A stretch of 64,000 bases of DNA from Francisella halioticida. GTDB taxonomy: Bacteria; Pseudomonadota; Gammaproteobacteria; Francisellales; Francisellaceae. The translations under genes were made by a program, and so were the position numbers. The notes below the pieces were generated by a model that had not been told where the DNA came from, made no database searches, and saw nothing but the letters and a program-made list of their open reading frames with translations. This document shows positions 39,696-50,065 of this stretch, one piece after another. The stretch is from NCBI RefSeq assembly GCF_002211785.1, contig NZ_CP022132.1:930001-994000 (forward strand). Reading direction: 5' to 3'. Position 1 is the stretch's first letter. Each line of letters opens with the position of its first letter.

Positions 39696-41108
39696 TTATG
39701 ATATTTGTACAACTCTAAAAATTTGTTTTTTTAGTTCACTTTCTAAAGAAGGGTCTTCAGGGTATTTTTCCAATAATGGTAAAAAAATTGACTCACCTAT
39801 CACAGATCTTTTAGTATTATCTTTATCTTTTAATCCCCAAACTTGCTGATAAGTTGCAGGGACTATTTGTTTTGGATTATAGGGATTAGAAGTTTTACCT
39901 ATATATAGCATGACATGACCTTTTATGTATATGAAATCTAAAAATGGTCGTGATTTTGTTAATAATACTTTTGTACGTTCTTCAGGAGTTTTTTGGTCAA
40001 GGTTTATGAAATTGTATGCTTTAAGTTGACCTTTAGAATTTCTTGGTAGCCATATTCCAAAAGCTTGGTATATAGCTCTTAATTCAGATGAGCAGTCATT
40101 ATAAAAATATTGATTACCCCAGCCATAAGGATAACCTTGAGTCTCTCTAATTATTTTAACGAAGTTTCTAGGAGTTGTTAATATTGGTATTTCTGTAGCA
40201 TCATGCTTGATTACTTTTCCATCTATAAAAGCTAAATCATTTGTTTTTGTTTGAGTAGGAAGCAATACTCTATAGTAATTTTTATCATTAGCTAGTACTG
40301 GTAATATTGTTCCAGGGTATGTATTTTTTATAAATTCATTATCTAGATTAAATACTGGTGTCTCAAAACGTCTAATAGAAAGTCTACTTTTTATAAAAGA
40401 ACTTTTCCAAACTTTTACCTGACTACTTGAAATTTTGGAGATGCTGTTTGATTTTACCCAAGCACAAAAAGAAGAACTGAGGATCAAATACCATTTTTTA
40501 TCTTTTGAGGTTGAGATAATATATACAGCCTCACCAATATTTAATGATGAAACATTAATATTACTAAAAGGGTATCCCTGTCCAGGAAGTGTAAAATTTA
40601 AAAATAATGGCTTATCATAAGGGGCAGAATATCCTATTGTTGTTCTTGTAATTATAGCTTTATTATTATTGTTATATTTATTTGAATTATTTATGTCATC
40701 AAAATTTATATTTTTAATAATGTTTTGATATTCATGGCTAGTAAAAAGTCTAAAGTTTTCTTTATAAATTTTCTCATCATCAGGCAATTTACTATTATTG
40801 ATATTATTAATTTGATTAGTAAGCCATTCTTTTAGGCTATTTTGTTGCCTATATTGTTTATAAAATGATTCTGACCATGGAGAATCTTTTCCTACTGAAT
40901 GAGAGATTAATTTTTTAAGAAGTTTATCTTGTTGGGATTTAGTTAATAAAGGTTTATTATAACCGTCCTCAGATTTTGAGATATAATAATGAGCATTCTG
41001 TGAATATTTAGATAAATCAAACATCTCAATCGGTACATTTACTGCAAAACATAATGATGTATTTAATATAAACAATACTATAAAAGTTGTAAAATATTTT
41101 AACTGCAT
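39696..41108 (-). CDS. Secreted SH3-domain NlpC/P60 peptidoglycan endopeptidase
   Basis: 470 residues with an N-terminal signal peptide (LKYFTTFIVLFILNTSLCFA), so periplasmic. An N-terminal helical domain precedes two SH3-like regions (around YSAPYDKPLFLNF and KSRLSIRRFETPVFN). The C-terminal NlpC/P60 domain has the catalytic Cys in NDCSSELRAIYQAFG (near residue 343) and His in KGHVMLYIGK. This layout is that of YkfC-type enzymes that cut within cell-wall peptides. It lies at the end of the leuS-lptE-mscS run. Confidence 0.88.
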   Translation of the reverse strand: MQLKYFTTFIVLFILNTSLCFAVNVPIEMFDLSKYSQNAHYYISKSEDGYNKPLLTKSQQDKLLKKLISHSVGKDSPWSESFYKQYRQQNSLKEWLTNQINNINNSKLPDDEKIYKENFRLFTSHEYQNIIKNINFDDINNSNKYNNNNKAIITRTTIGYSAPYDKPLFLNFTLPGQGYPFSNINVSSLNIGEAVYIISTSKDKKWYLILSSSFCAWVKSNSISKISSSQVKVWKSSFIKSRLSIRRFETPVFNLDNEFIKNTYPGTILPVLANDKNYYRVLLPTQTKTNDLAFIDGKVIKHDATEIPILTTPRNFVKIIRETQGYPYGWGNQYFYNDCSSELRAIYQAFGIWLPRNSKGQLKAYNFINLDQKTPEERTKVLLTKSRPFLDFIYIKGHVMLYIGKTSNPYNPKQIVPATYQQVWGLKDKDNTKRSVIGESIFLPLLEKYPEDPSLESELKKQIFRVVQIS

Positions 41109-41135
41109 TAAACAAAATTTCCTTTTAAATTAAAT

Positions 41136-42323
41136 TTATTTAAAAATTCTTCCTGTAATTGCTTGGAAAGCCTTTAAATCGAAGATATGTAAACTAGCAA
41201 ATATATAATCAAAAATATTTGCCTGAATATTTTCATAATTTACCCAGTTTGTATCATTTGTGAAAATATATAACTCAACTGGTAAACCTATTTCACTAGG
41301 TTGTAGCTCTCTAATTAAAAAAGTTAAGCCAGTATGTATTTTTGGATGGTTACGCAAGTAATTTTCAATATATACTCTAAATAAAGTTATATTTGTTAAT
41401 TTTTCATTTTTCTTACTAGCAATAAAATCTTGTAAAAGAGGTTCTTTTGTTAGAGTTTCTAGCATTTCTTCATTACAAAATTTAATAGTATCAATATCAA
41501 TATTCACAGAACGTTTAATTCTACGTCCACCAGTTTCAACCATTCCTCGCCAGTTTTGAACACTATTATTAATAAGCGTATATGTTGGAATTGTAGATAT
41601 TGTTTTATCAAAATTACGTATTTTTACAGTATTAACAGAAACTTCCATAACATCTCCATCAACACTTGCAGATGGAATAGTAATCCAATCACCAACTCTT
41701 ACTAAATCAAGAGCAGCGACTTGAATATTTGACACAAAACCTAGTATTGTATCTTTAAAAACTAACATTAACACTGCTGATAAAGCACCTAAACCTGTTA
41801 AAAAAGCAATAGGAGATTTATTTAGTAGTTGTGAAACTATTAATATAAAAGCCACAAAATATAGTATTATTTTGATTACTTGAGCATAGCTTTTTAAAGA
41901 ATGTTGCTTAAAATAAGGAAGTTTTTGAAAATAATTAAAAATAGCATCTACAAAAGATATACAAAATAAAATTATAGTTAAAGTTATATATATTTGTGCA
42001 ATTAACTGAATAGTATTAACTAAATTGATTGTCCAGACATGCTCAGAATTAGTGCAAATGTTTATAGCTAAATAAATGAGTAGTCCAGGTCCAATATGTG
42101 ATAGCCTGTTAAAAACTTTATATTTTATTAATACTTCTCCTAAATCAGGACCAAGCTTTATTACAAATTTATTTACAATTGTTACTATATATTTCTTAAG
42201 AATTTTATTAATGATCCATGCACAAAACAGTATTATTAAAAAGATTGTTAAAAAACTTAATATTCCAGCAAGCCCACTATATTTATTAAGCATATTGGCA
42301 TAGAAATCTTTTAATTGATACAT
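41136..42323 (-). CDS. MscS-family mechanosensitive channel, YbdG-like
   Basis: 395 residues with four to five N-terminal membrane segments and the pore/MscS-beta region. Key pieces are LTGLGALSAVLMLVFKDTILGFVSNIQ, RVGDWITIPSASVDGDVMEVSVNTVKIRNFDKTISTIP and the YbdG-type NNSVQNWRGMVETGGRRIKRSV. It opens under membrane tension to release solutes during osmotic downshock; YbdG-type members have a small conductance. It follows lptE by about 60 bp. Confidence 0.92.
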   Translation of the reverse strand: MYQLKDFYANMLNKYSGLAGILSFLTIFLIILFCAWIINKILKKYIVTIVNKFVIKLGPDLGEVLIKYKVFNRLSHIGPGLLIYLAINICTNSEHVWTINLVNTIQLIAQIYITLTIILFCISFVDAIFNYFQKLPYFKQHSLKSYAQVIKIILYFVAFILIVSQLLNKSPIAFLTGLGALSAVLMLVFKDTILGFVSNIQVAALDLVRVGDWITIPSASVDGDVMEVSVNTVKIRNFDKTISTIPTYTLINNSVQNWRGMVETGGRRIKRSVNIDIDTIKFCNEEMLETLTKEPLLQDFIASKKNEKLTNITLFRVYIENYLRNHPKIHTGLTFLIRELQPSEIGLPVELYIFTNDTNWVNYENIQANIFDYIFASLHIFDLKAFQAITGRIFK

Positions 42324-42387
42324 ATTAAGGTTTCCTTATAGTTAAATTCATATTCTAAATATATTAGATTTACTAATATATTAAATT

Positions 42388-42942
42388 TTAGGCTGTGTGT
42401 TTTTGTGATAACTTATTAGGGGTTTTACTCGGTAATAATGCTGCAATCTGAGTAACAATTCTTGGTACTGTATTTGTTTGAAGATAGTTGAATATCCTAT
42501 CAGCTTGATAGTTTTGAGCTAATTGAGTACCAGAGTTTGATTGCCAGAACTGTTGTGCATCAATTGTATTATCTGGTATAACAGGAGTTTTGTTATTAGG
42601 TTTGACAACATTATATGTAACTCTATAATATAGTTGGTAAGTATTATTTGATGCTCCACCTACTACACTTGTTAGTTTTGTATCCTCTTTAACATCTTGT
42701 ATATTTACTATATAATCTGCATTCTTATCATCATTTACTATTATAGCTTTATATGCTTTTAAATTCCTTTTGATATTGTTAGAAATAGAGTTATGGTTAT
42801 TACTCTCAATATAAAATTTTGTACCAACTAAACTGCTAAAATTTCCAGCATCTGTGCTTGTAGCACTAACAACTCCTCGAGGATGGAGGAAGCCACATGA
42901 ACCTAGTAAAAAAACGAATATTAAAATTATATACTTTCTCAT
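42388..42942 (-). CDS. lptE: LPS-assembly lipoprotein LptE
   Basis: Outer-membrane lipoprotein that plugs LptD, the LPS insertion barrel. About 184 residues. From the ATG at 42942 it has a lipoprotein signal with lipobox LLGSC, followed by CGFLHPRG, which resembles the LptE start CGFHLRG. The central strand region and C-terminal RIVTQIAALLP fit the family. A TTG at 42948 is a less likely start. Position directly after leuS is the conserved order in gammaproteobacteria. Sequence similarity in LptE is low, so synteny carries weight. Confidence 0.85.
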   Translation of the reverse strand: MRKYIILIFVFLLGSCGFLHPRGVVSATSTDAGNFSSLVGTKFYIESNNHNSISNNIKRNLKAYKAIIVNDDKNADYIVNIQDVKEDTKLTSVVGGASNNTYQLYYRVTYNVVKPNNKTPVIPDNTIDAQQFWQSNSGTQLAQNYQADRIFNYLQTNTVPRIVTQIAALLPSKTPNKLSQKHTA

Positions 42943-42954
42943 TTTCAAATCTCT

Positions 42955-45396
42955 TTATTTAACTACTATATTTATAAGTTTTTGTGGTATATAAATTATT
43001 TTAATAATTTGTTTACATTCAATAAATGCTTTAACATGCTCATCTTCTAAAACATAATTTTCAATTTCTGTTCTAATTAATGATGCATCTAATTCTAATT
43101 TCGCTTTTAGCTTACCATTTATTTGAACAACCAATAAAAACTCATCTTTAACTAAAGCTTTTTTATCAACTATAGGAAACTCCGTATGTAAAATATTATC
43201 ACCTAAATTAAGATTTTGCCATAAATAGTGGCAAATATGCGGAGTAAATGGGGCTAATACTCTTAGTAAAATACTATATCCTTCAGTTTTAACACCATCA
43301 CAAAGGTTATCATAGTTATTTAGAGTATTTAGAATTTTCATACAAGCAGAAACTACAGTATTAAATTGACTTTTATCAAAATCAAAAATAGCTTGCTTTA
43401 AGTTTGAATATATTTCAAAACGAGTTTTTTTATCTTCTTTTACTAATTTATTTATATCAATACTTATTTTTTTTGATAATGCATCTTTGTTTTGTTGAGC
43501 ATAATTAAATACTTTACGTAAAAATTTATTAGCCCCTTCAACTCCTGTTTCTGACCACTCTAGAGATTGTTCAGGAGGTGCTGCAAACATACTGAATAGT
43601 CTTACAGTATCAGCACCATACATATCTATTAATTCTTGGGGATCAACTGTATTACCTTTAGATTTTGACATTTTTGCGCCATCTTTGAGAACCATACCTT
43701 GAGTAAGTAAGTTACTAAAAGGTTCATCAGAAGTTATTAAGCCTTCATCACGCATCAATTTATAAAAAAATCTTGAGTATAATAAATGCATAATCGCATG
43801 CTCAATACCACCAATGTACTTATCTACAGGTAACCAGTAGTTTGCTTCTTCACTTAGCATCTTAGTAGCAGTAGGGCAGGCATATCTTGCATAATACCAC
43901 GAGGACTCAAAAAAAGTATCAAAAGTATCAGTCTCTCTTTTTGCTTGAGAACCACATTTAGGACATTTAACATTTAAGAAACCGGGCATATCTTTTAATG
44001 GAGATCCAGCTTCTGTAAGAGTTACATCTGTAGGCAATTTAACAGGTAGATTCTCTTCTTCTTCAGGAACTACACCACAATTATCACAATGAATCATTGG
44101 AATAGGACAACCCCAGTATCTTTGGCGGGAAATACCCCAATCATGGATTCTGAAGTTTGTTGTCTCAACCCCTTTGCTATTATCAAGAAGATATTTTTTT
44201 ATTGCTTGATAAGCTTTTTTGAAATTCAAGCCATTAAACTCATCAGAGTTTATTAAAATACCTTTTTCTGTAAAAGCCTCTTTCTCTAGATCAACTTTTA
44301 ATTTTTTATCATTAGAATCAATAACTTGTTTTAAAGCAATATCATATTTTTGTGCAAATTCCCAATCTCTTTGATCATGGGCAGGAACAGCCATTACAGC
44401 ACCTGATCCATAGCCCATAAGTACAAAATTTGCTACCCAAACATCTATTATTTCATTAGAGATTGGATGAATTACTTTTATAGCTGTTTTAAAGCCTTTT
44501 TTCTCTTGTGTAGCTAAATCGGCTTCCATTGTTGAAGATTTCTTACACTCTTTAATAAAATTTGCTAACTTAGGATTCGTTTCTGCTTCTGCTAAAGCAA
44601 GAGGGTGCTCAGGAGCTATACCAAGATAGCTTACTCCCATTAAAGTATCAGGACGAGTTGTAAAGACCTCAATATCTTGATTAGAACTTTTAATCTTAAA
44701 TTTAACTGTTATTCCTTTTGATTTACCAATCCAATTTGTTTGCATAGTCTTTACAGCATCTGGCCAATTATCTAGTTTAGATATATCTTTTAAAAGTTCA
44801 TTGGCATAATCAGTAATCTTTAAAAACCACTGGGGTATGTCTTTTTTCTCAACTAAAGCTCCAGATCTCCAACCTCTACCATCTATAACTTGTTCATTAG
44901 CTAAAACCGTCTGATCTACTGGATCCCAGTTTACTATTGAGTTCTTACGATACGCTAACCCCTTTTTATAAAGTTGGATAAAAAACCATTGCTCCCATTT
45001 ATAGTAATCTTCATCACAGGTAGCAATTTCTCTTGACCAGTCAAAACTAAAACCTAAAGAATCAAGCTGTTTTCTCATATGAGCAATATTGCTTTTTGTC
45101 CATTCTGCGGGAGATCTCTTATGCTTAATAGCAGCATTTTCTGCAGGTAGACCAAAAGCATCCCACCCCATTGGATGAAGGACATTTTTACCTTGCATTT
45201 TTTGATAACGGGCGATAACATCACCGATAGTATAGTTTCTTACATGGCCCATATGTAAGGTACCACTTGGATATGGTAGCATTGATAAACAATAGAATTT
45301 TTCTTTATTTTTATTTTTTACAGCTTTAAAAGAATTATTTTCACGCCAGTAATTTTGAGATTTTTGTTCTATTTGACTAAAGTTATATTCACTCAT
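42955..45396 (-). CDS. leuS: Leucyl-tRNA synthetase
   Basis: Charges tRNA-Leu. 813 residues, slightly shorter than the E. coli enzyme (860). The class I motif HMGH is at residues 48-51 in [19 protein letters not shown], and KMSKS is in [15 protein letters not shown]. The editing domain region [19 protein letters not shown] is present, and a zinc-binding pair [18 protein letters not shown] lies near residue 475. First gene of the run leuS-lptE-mscS-nlpC. Confidence 0.98.
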   Translation of the reverse strand: MSEYNFSQIEQKSQNYWRENNSFKAVKNKNKEKFYCLSMLPYPSGTLHMGHVRNYTIGDVIARYQKMQGKNVLHPMGWDAFGLPAENAAIKHKRSPAEWTKSNIAHMRKQLDSLGFSFDWSREIATCDEDYYKWEQWFFIQLYKKGLAYRKNSIVNWDPVDQTVLANEQVIDGRGWRSGALVEKKDIPQWFLKITDYANELLKDISKLDNWPDAVKTMQTNWIGKSKGITVKFKIKSSNQDIEVFTTRPDTLMGVSYLGIAPEHPLALAEAETNPKLANFIKECKKSSTMEADLATQEKKGFKTAIKVIHPISNEIIDVWVANFVLMGYGSGAVMAVPAHDQRDWEFAQKYDIALKQVIDSNDKKLKVDLEKEAFTEKGILINSDEFNGLNFKKAYQAIKKYLLDNSKGVETTNFRIHDWGISRQRYWGCPIPMIHCDNCGVVPEEEENLPVKLPTDVTLTEAGSPLKDMPGFLNVKCPKCGSQAKRETDTFDTFFESSWYYARYACPTATKMLSEEANYWLPVDKYIGGIEHAIMHLLYSRFFYKLMRDEGLITSDEPFSNLLTQGMVLKDGAKMSKSKGNTVDPQELIDMYGADTVRLFSMFAAPPEQSLEWSETGVEGANKFLRKVFNYAQQNKDALSKKISIDINKLVKEDKKTRFEIYSNLKQAIFDFDKSQFNTVVSACMKILNTLNNYDNLCDGVKTEGYSILLRVLAPFTPHICHYLWQNLNLGDNILHTEFPIVDKKALVKDEFLLVVQINGKLKAKLELDASLIRTEIENYVLEDEHVKAFIECKQIIKIIYIPQKLINIVVK

Positions 45397-45689
45397 TTAG
45401 ATATTTGATTCCAAGTATATAATTTATTTACTAAATTTAATTGAATAATTTTATGTGAAAATAAAGAAAATATCTAGTTATTAAACCTATTTATACAGTT
45501 ATATATTTGTAATCTTACCTAACTATTTAGGGGTTGATTTTATAGTACTAAGGTTTCTTATTTACCTCATCCAAAACCTTATACTCAATATTTTTGAGTA
45601 ATTGGTAGGCATATTTTTACTAATTCTTTTAGAATTTTCAATATATCGTTATTTTTATAGATTAAGAATTTGTGAGGTAAGCTTTGAAA
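45397..45689. other. Intergenic region between leuS and the MIOX gene
   Basis: 293 bp of AT-rich DNA between two minus-strand genes. It must contain the leuS promoter and the end of the inositol operon message. I see no clear terminator hairpin, tRNA or open frame. Confidence 0.4.
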
Positions 45690-46667
45690 TCACCAATTTA
45701 TTTTCTTTTTAGGAACCCATTTATCTAAAAGATTCTTATATTTTTTCTCTAGAACTTCTTTAGGAGGTAGTTCAGGTAGTTTTGAATACAAATCTGCTTT
45801 TTGGAAAGCTTTTAATAAAGGAAGCAGTAACCAGTCTTTTTCATTAGCAAGTTCTTGATATGCTAATCCACCTGTTTGGGGTGTGTGCCATGGATAAAAA
45901 GAATGATAACGAAGAAGATATAATCCTTCATAAGGTATGTCACTACCTTGTTCAAAAACTTTATAAACGTATTCATCATGGCCAAAGCTCATATTAACAT
46001 TATCAAAACCACATTCTTTTTTATATTTTCCATAATCAGTTTCTGATTGTGAATCATATTTATCATAGTTTTTAGAATTTTTAATAAATTCTTTATGAGA
46101 AAAAACATTTGCACTAGCAAAAGGACAAGCAACGGGGTATGTATCACCAACGGTTGACCATTGAGGTAATTCTCCATATTCTGGTAAAGTCATGATTTTA
46201 CCTAAGTCATGTACAAAACCAACTAGTGGAAACCAGGACCAGTCTTTAATATGACCATATAAGTGATTTAAACTTTGTTTTTCAGAATAAAAATCTTGCC
46301 AAACTTTAGGAATACTTTGCCATTCATGATCTCTAAATAAAGATCTAATTAATGCATTATCTCTAATCTCAGTATTATTTTTTAAAAATTTATTTTGACA
46401 TGCTTCGGCTGTTTGATAAGCATGTTCTATTTGTGGTAGATCATTATCTGGATCACTTTCATCATGAACATTTTCAAGAAGTTTAAATACCTCATAGACA
46501 TCCATGTTTCCAAGCTCAAGCTTAAAGTATTTTTGTTTCATTTGAGCAACATAATCAGGATTTTGATTGATATGCATTTCTCTATAAGTTCTCTCTACTC
46601 GATCTTGAAACTTACTGTCAGTATAGTTACGAAATTCACCAAATGTATTTTCAGCTGTTTGAGACAC
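45690..46667 (-). CDS. Myo-inositol oxygenase (MIOX)
   Basis: A diiron dioxygenase that cleaves the myo-inositol ring to D-glucuronate with O2. 325 residues. The HD-fold iron ligands are visible: His in IEHAYQTAE, HD in PLVGFVHDLGKI, His in MSFGHDEY, His in LLRYHSFYPWH and Asp in FQKADLY. The substrate-lid and C-terminal end (YKNLLDKWVPKKKINW) also match the animal-type enzyme. Bacterial copies are uncommon. It is the last gene of the operon, 18 bp after the transporter, and its product glucuronate is the substrate of UxaC in the same operon. Confidence 0.93.
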   Translation of the reverse strand: MSQTAENTFGEFRNYTDSKFQDRVERTYREMHINQNPDYVAQMKQKYFKLELGNMDVYEVFKLLENVHDESDPDNDLPQIEHAYQTAEACQNKFLKNNTEIRDNALIRSLFRDHEWQSIPKVWQDFYSEKQSLNHLYGHIKDWSWFPLVGFVHDLGKIMTLPEYGELPQWSTVGDTYPVACPFASANVFSHKEFIKNSKNYDKYDSQSETDYGKYKKECGFDNVNMSFGHDEYVYKVFEQGSDIPYEGLYLLRYHSFYPWHTPQTGGLAYQELANEKDWLLLPLLKAFQKADLYSKLPELPPKEVLEKKYKNLLDKWVPKKKINW

Positions 46668-46685
46668 AATATTTCTCCTTTAAAA

Positions 46686-48083
46686 TTAATTTGTAAAACT
46701 ATAATCATCTTTGCCTAAATATCTTGTAGGAACACCTTTATTAAGATTATTTTCAATAGTTTCAAGATGTATGCCTTTAGTCTCTGGAACAAAGAAGTAT
46801 GTAATAACAAAAGCTAAAGCTGCGATACAAGCATATATCCCAAAAGTAAACGAAATACCTAAGCTTGTCAATATAGTTAAGAATGTTGCAGCAACTACAA
46901 AATTAGCTAACCATTGAATAGATGCAACAAAGCTCATAGCAGATGCTCTTACATTTAATGGGAAGATTTCTGATATGATTAACCAGAAAAGAGATCCTAC
47001 ACTTATACAGTAACCGACAATATATACTAATAAACACGTTAGAGCCAGTATAGCAGTAGCCCCACTTGTAACATTGTTTAGTAAATAGATCATGCTAAAT
47101 AAACTTAGTGCTGCCATGGCAGATCCAATTAGTAAAAATTTTCTTCTACCTAATCTATCAATATATATAATAGTAATTATTGTTGCAACAAAATTTACAA
47201 TACCTAGAGACAATGTCATTAGAATTTTAGTTTCAGCTCCGTGGAAACCAATATTTAACATGATGTATGGACCATAATACATAACAGTATTTATACCAAA
47301 GAACTGTTGGAATATACCAAGCACTAAACCTATATAAAGAACAGGACGAACTTTTTTGCAAAAAATTGCTGAAAATTTTAGTCTATTGGAGTTTTCTAAG
47401 TTATTTTTAATAGCAGATAACTCTTCTGTAATATCATGTTCAGTTTCTCGAATCTTAGCTAAAGTCTCATAGGCTTCATGTTTCCTACCTTTAGAAAATA
47501 GCCATTTAGGTGAGTAAGGCATAAAACACATTCCTATAAATAACATGATAGCTGGAATTAATCCTGTTGCTACCATAGCACGCCAACTACCATTACTAGT
47601 AAAATAGTAATCAACAAGAAAGGCTATAACTTGTCCACCAGTAAGAAATGCTCCATTCCAAAGTACTAAAGAACCTCTTTTAGATGCTGGAGCAACTTCT
47701 GCAATAAATAAAGGAGCTGCGTATGAAGCAATACCTATAGCTGCACCAAGCATAAATCTACCAAATATCAAAGTTTCTATATTTGGGGCTAACGATGCTA
47801 TTAAAGTTCCAACTATAAAAAGCAAACTTGTAGCAATCATAGCTTTTTTGCGTCCAAATTTATCTGTAAAGTAACCACTTATAAGAGCACCAAAGAATGC
47901 ACCTAAAACGCAGAAGCTAACAACTAGCTCTAACTGCCAGTGCTCGGCTGAAAATTCTTTCTGGACAAAGGGTGTTGCACCAGCAATAATAGATGTATCA
48001 AAGCCAAATAATAATCCACCTATTGCTGCTACAGCAACGATTATAATTACATATACCTTAGCTGATTTTTGTTGAGATTGCAT
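46686..48083 (-). CDS. Sugar-porter MFS transporter, probably for myo-inositol or glucuronate
   Basis: 465 residues with twelve membrane segments. It carries the sugar-porter signatures GGLLFGFDTSIIAGA at the start, GYFTDKFGRKKAMI after segment 2, IDRLGRRKFLLIG mid-protein and FFVPETKGIHLETIE at the end. Related proteins transport myo-inositol, xylose or galactose by proton symport. Placement between uxaC (4 bp) and the MIOX gene makes myo-inositol the likeliest substrate; this is inference. Confidence 0.88.
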   Translation of the reverse strand: MQSQQKSAKVYVIIIVAVAAIGGLLFGFDTSIIAGATPFVQKEFSAEHWQLELVVSFCVLGAFFGALISGYFTDKFGRKKAMIATSLLFIVGTLIASLAPNIETLIFGRFMLGAAIGIASYAAPLFIAEVAPASKRGSLVLWNGAFLTGGQVIAFLVDYYFTSNGSWRAMVATGLIPAIMLFIGMCFMPYSPKWLFSKGRKHEAYETLAKIRETEHDITEELSAIKNNLENSNRLKFSAIFCKKVRPVLYIGLVLGIFQQFFGINTVMYYGPYIMLNIGFHGAETKILMTLSLGIVNFVATIITIIYIDRLGRRKFLLIGSAMAALSLFSMIYLLNNVTSGATAILALTCLLVYIVGYCISVGSLFWLIISEIFPLNVRASAMSFVASIQWLANFVVAATFLTILTSLGISFTFGIYACIAALAFVITYFFVPETKGIHLETIENNLNKGVPTRYLGKDDYSFTN

Positions 48084-48087
48084 TTTA

Positions 48088-49503
48088 TTATTTCTCTGTA
48101 ATATTTATATTAAATATTTTAATAGATTGAGTGTAAGTTAAATCATAAGCAATATCTAAAGCATCAGTTTTAGATATTCTACCTAAAAGAACCATCTCAG
48201 CTAGGTATACTGCATCAATACGCCTAGCAATATCATGTCTAACTGGTATAGAAAGTAGGGCACGTGTATCATCTATAAATCCTGAACAGTTATAAAAGCC
48301 TGCAGTTTCTGTTACAGCATGGCGGAATCTTTTCATTCCTTCAGCGGAATCATTAAACCACCATGGCGGACCTAAGAAAACACTAGGATAGTGTCCTGCT
48401 AAAGGGGCTAATTCACGTGAATAAGTTGATTCATCCATAGTAAATAATACAGTTTTAAAATTTCGATTATTTCCTACTTTGCTTAGAAGAGGGTATAAAC
48501 CATTTACATAGTCACATTTAAGTGGAATATCACAACCTTTATCATTACCAAATTTTCTTTGAATTCTTGTATTATGATTCCTAAATACTCCTGCGTGAAT
48601 TTGCATAACAAGTCCATCATCTGTGGCCATTTTTGCCATTTCTGTAAGCATTTGACCACTAAATACTTGTTTTTCTGTAATTGTAGCAGTATTGGAAACT
48701 ACTTTTTTAAATAAGTTACGACGCTCAGTTTTATCTAAATCATAAGTGTTTGGAACTGTAACACCATGATCAGAAGCAGTAGCGCCATTTGTTTTAAAGA
48801 ATTCACGTCTTTCTGCTAAAACCTTAATAAAATCATCATATGAGTCAATTTTTGTATTAAGTTTTTTAGCTAGTTTTTTTATATTTTTATGTACTGGGTG
48901 TAGCTCTGGCTTTGTAACACTATCTGGGCGAAATGTAGGTATTACCTGGCATTTAAAATCTGAATTAGCAATATTTTTATGATGAACTAAATCATCAGCA
49001 ACATCATCAGTAGTTGCAATGGCTTTTATATTAAATCTATTACATATTTCACGTGGGAGGAATTCCTTTTGTTTTAAACAATTATCAATATGCTCATATA
49101 GTTCATCGGCGGTTTCAGGAGTAAATGATTTGTTATAATTAAATACATTTTTTAACTGAGCATCAAACCATAAACCAACTTGGGTACCTCTAAATAAATA
49201 CCAATTTTCTGCAACTTTCTGCCATATTTTTTTAGGATCTGTTTCAACATCTTTACTATCTTTTCTTGTGATACCAAAATCCTCTAACCTTAAGCCTTGA
49301 GAATAAAACATTCTAAAAATATAATGATCAGGTTTTATAAGAAGTTCGACTGGATTTTCAAAATGCTTATTTTCATCAAACCATATAGGATCAGTATGAC
49401 CATGAGGACTGATTATTGGCAGGTTTTTGATATGTTGATAAATTTCAAGAGCTAAATCCCTTGTTTGTTTATCTACAGGCATTAATACGTTATCGCTTAA
49501 CAT
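48088..49503 (-). CDS. uxaC: Glucuronate isomerase UxaC
   Basis: Interconverts D-glucuronate and D-fructuronate (and galacturonate/tagaturonate). 471 residues of the amidohydrolase-type barrel. Family motifs are PIISPHGHTDPIWF at residues ~34-47, AIATTDDVADDLVHHK, MQIHAGVFRNHN and GFIDDTRALLSIPVRHDIARR. It overlaps kdgA by 14 bp and precedes the transporter by 4 bp, so translation in the cluster is tightly coupled. Confidence 0.96.
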   Translation of the reverse strand: MLSDNVLMPVDKQTRDLALEIYQHIKNLPIISPHGHTDPIWFDENKHFENPVELLIKPDHYIFRMFYSQGLRLEDFGITRKDSKDVETDPKKIWQKVAENWYLFRGTQVGLWFDAQLKNVFNYNKSFTPETADELYEHIDNCLKQKEFLPREICNRFNIKAIATTDDVADDLVHHKNIANSDFKCQVIPTFRPDSVTKPELHPVHKNIKKLAKKLNTKIDSYDDFIKVLAERREFFKTNGATASDHGVTVPNTYDLDKTERRNLFKKVVSNTATITEKQVFSGQMLTEMAKMATDDGLVMQIHAGVFRNHNTRIQRKFGNDKGCDIPLKCDYVNGLYPLLSKVGNNRNFKTVLFTMDESTYSRELAPLAGHYPSVFLGPPWWFNDSAEGMKRFRHAVTETAGFYNCSGFIDDTRALLSIPVRHDIARRIDAVYLAEMVLLGRISKTDALDIAYDLTYTQSIKIFNINITEK

Positions 49504-50065
49504 ATGTTTTCTCCTTTAATATTAACGATGAACTTCCTATTGCAATAATATTCTCTTGATCTAAATATTCTTGTTGGTTTTGGGAGTTAATTCCTCCAGT
49601 TGCACAGAATTTTACATTAGGGAATACTGAGTTATAATTTTTTAAAACCTTAATGCCACCAAATGTTTCTGCTGGAAAAAACTTAATTGTATTAAAACCA
49701 TAGCTCATTGCCGTCATAATTTCAAAAGGCGTTATAGCACCTGGTAAATACTTAAGATTGTGTTCACGAGCAAAATTTAGCAACTCATTATTACTACCAG
49801 GAGAAACGTAAAAGTCAGCCTCAAGAAATCTTGCTTTTCTAAATAGTTCTATATTTGTTATAGTCCCTATACCTATAATCAAATCATTATTATACTTAAT
49901 TACTTCTTCAATAATACTTAAAGAGTTAGGAGTTCTAAGAGTAAATTCAACTATGTTAAATTTTTTTTCTCTTACTTTTTTTAAAATAGATTTCGCTTGT
50001 TCAATAGTGTCTGCAGAAACTACTGGTATTAGGGGATTATTTTTAAGTAACTCACATGTTGGCAT
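49490..50065 (-). CDS. kdgA: 2-keto-3-deoxy-6-phosphogluconate aldolase
   Basis: Splits KDPG into pyruvate and glyceraldehyde-3-phosphate. 191 residues of the class I aldolase. VEFTLRTPNSL carries the catalytic Glu region, GIGTITN and YVSPGSN the phosphate and substrate sites, and IKFFPAETFGGI the Schiff-base Lys. It overlaps kdgK by 14 bp and uxaC by 14 bp. Also known as eda; the kdg name fits the context. Confidence 0.95.
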   Translation of the reverse strand: MPTCELLKNNPLIPVVSADTIEQAKSILKKVREKKFNIVEFTLRTPNSLSIIEEVIKYNNDLIIGIGTITNIELFRKARFLEADFYVSPGSNNELLNFAREHNLKYLPGAITPFEIMTAMSYGFNTIKFFPAETFGGIKVLKNYNSVFPNVKFCATGGINSQNQQEYLDQENIIAIGSSSLILKEKTYVKR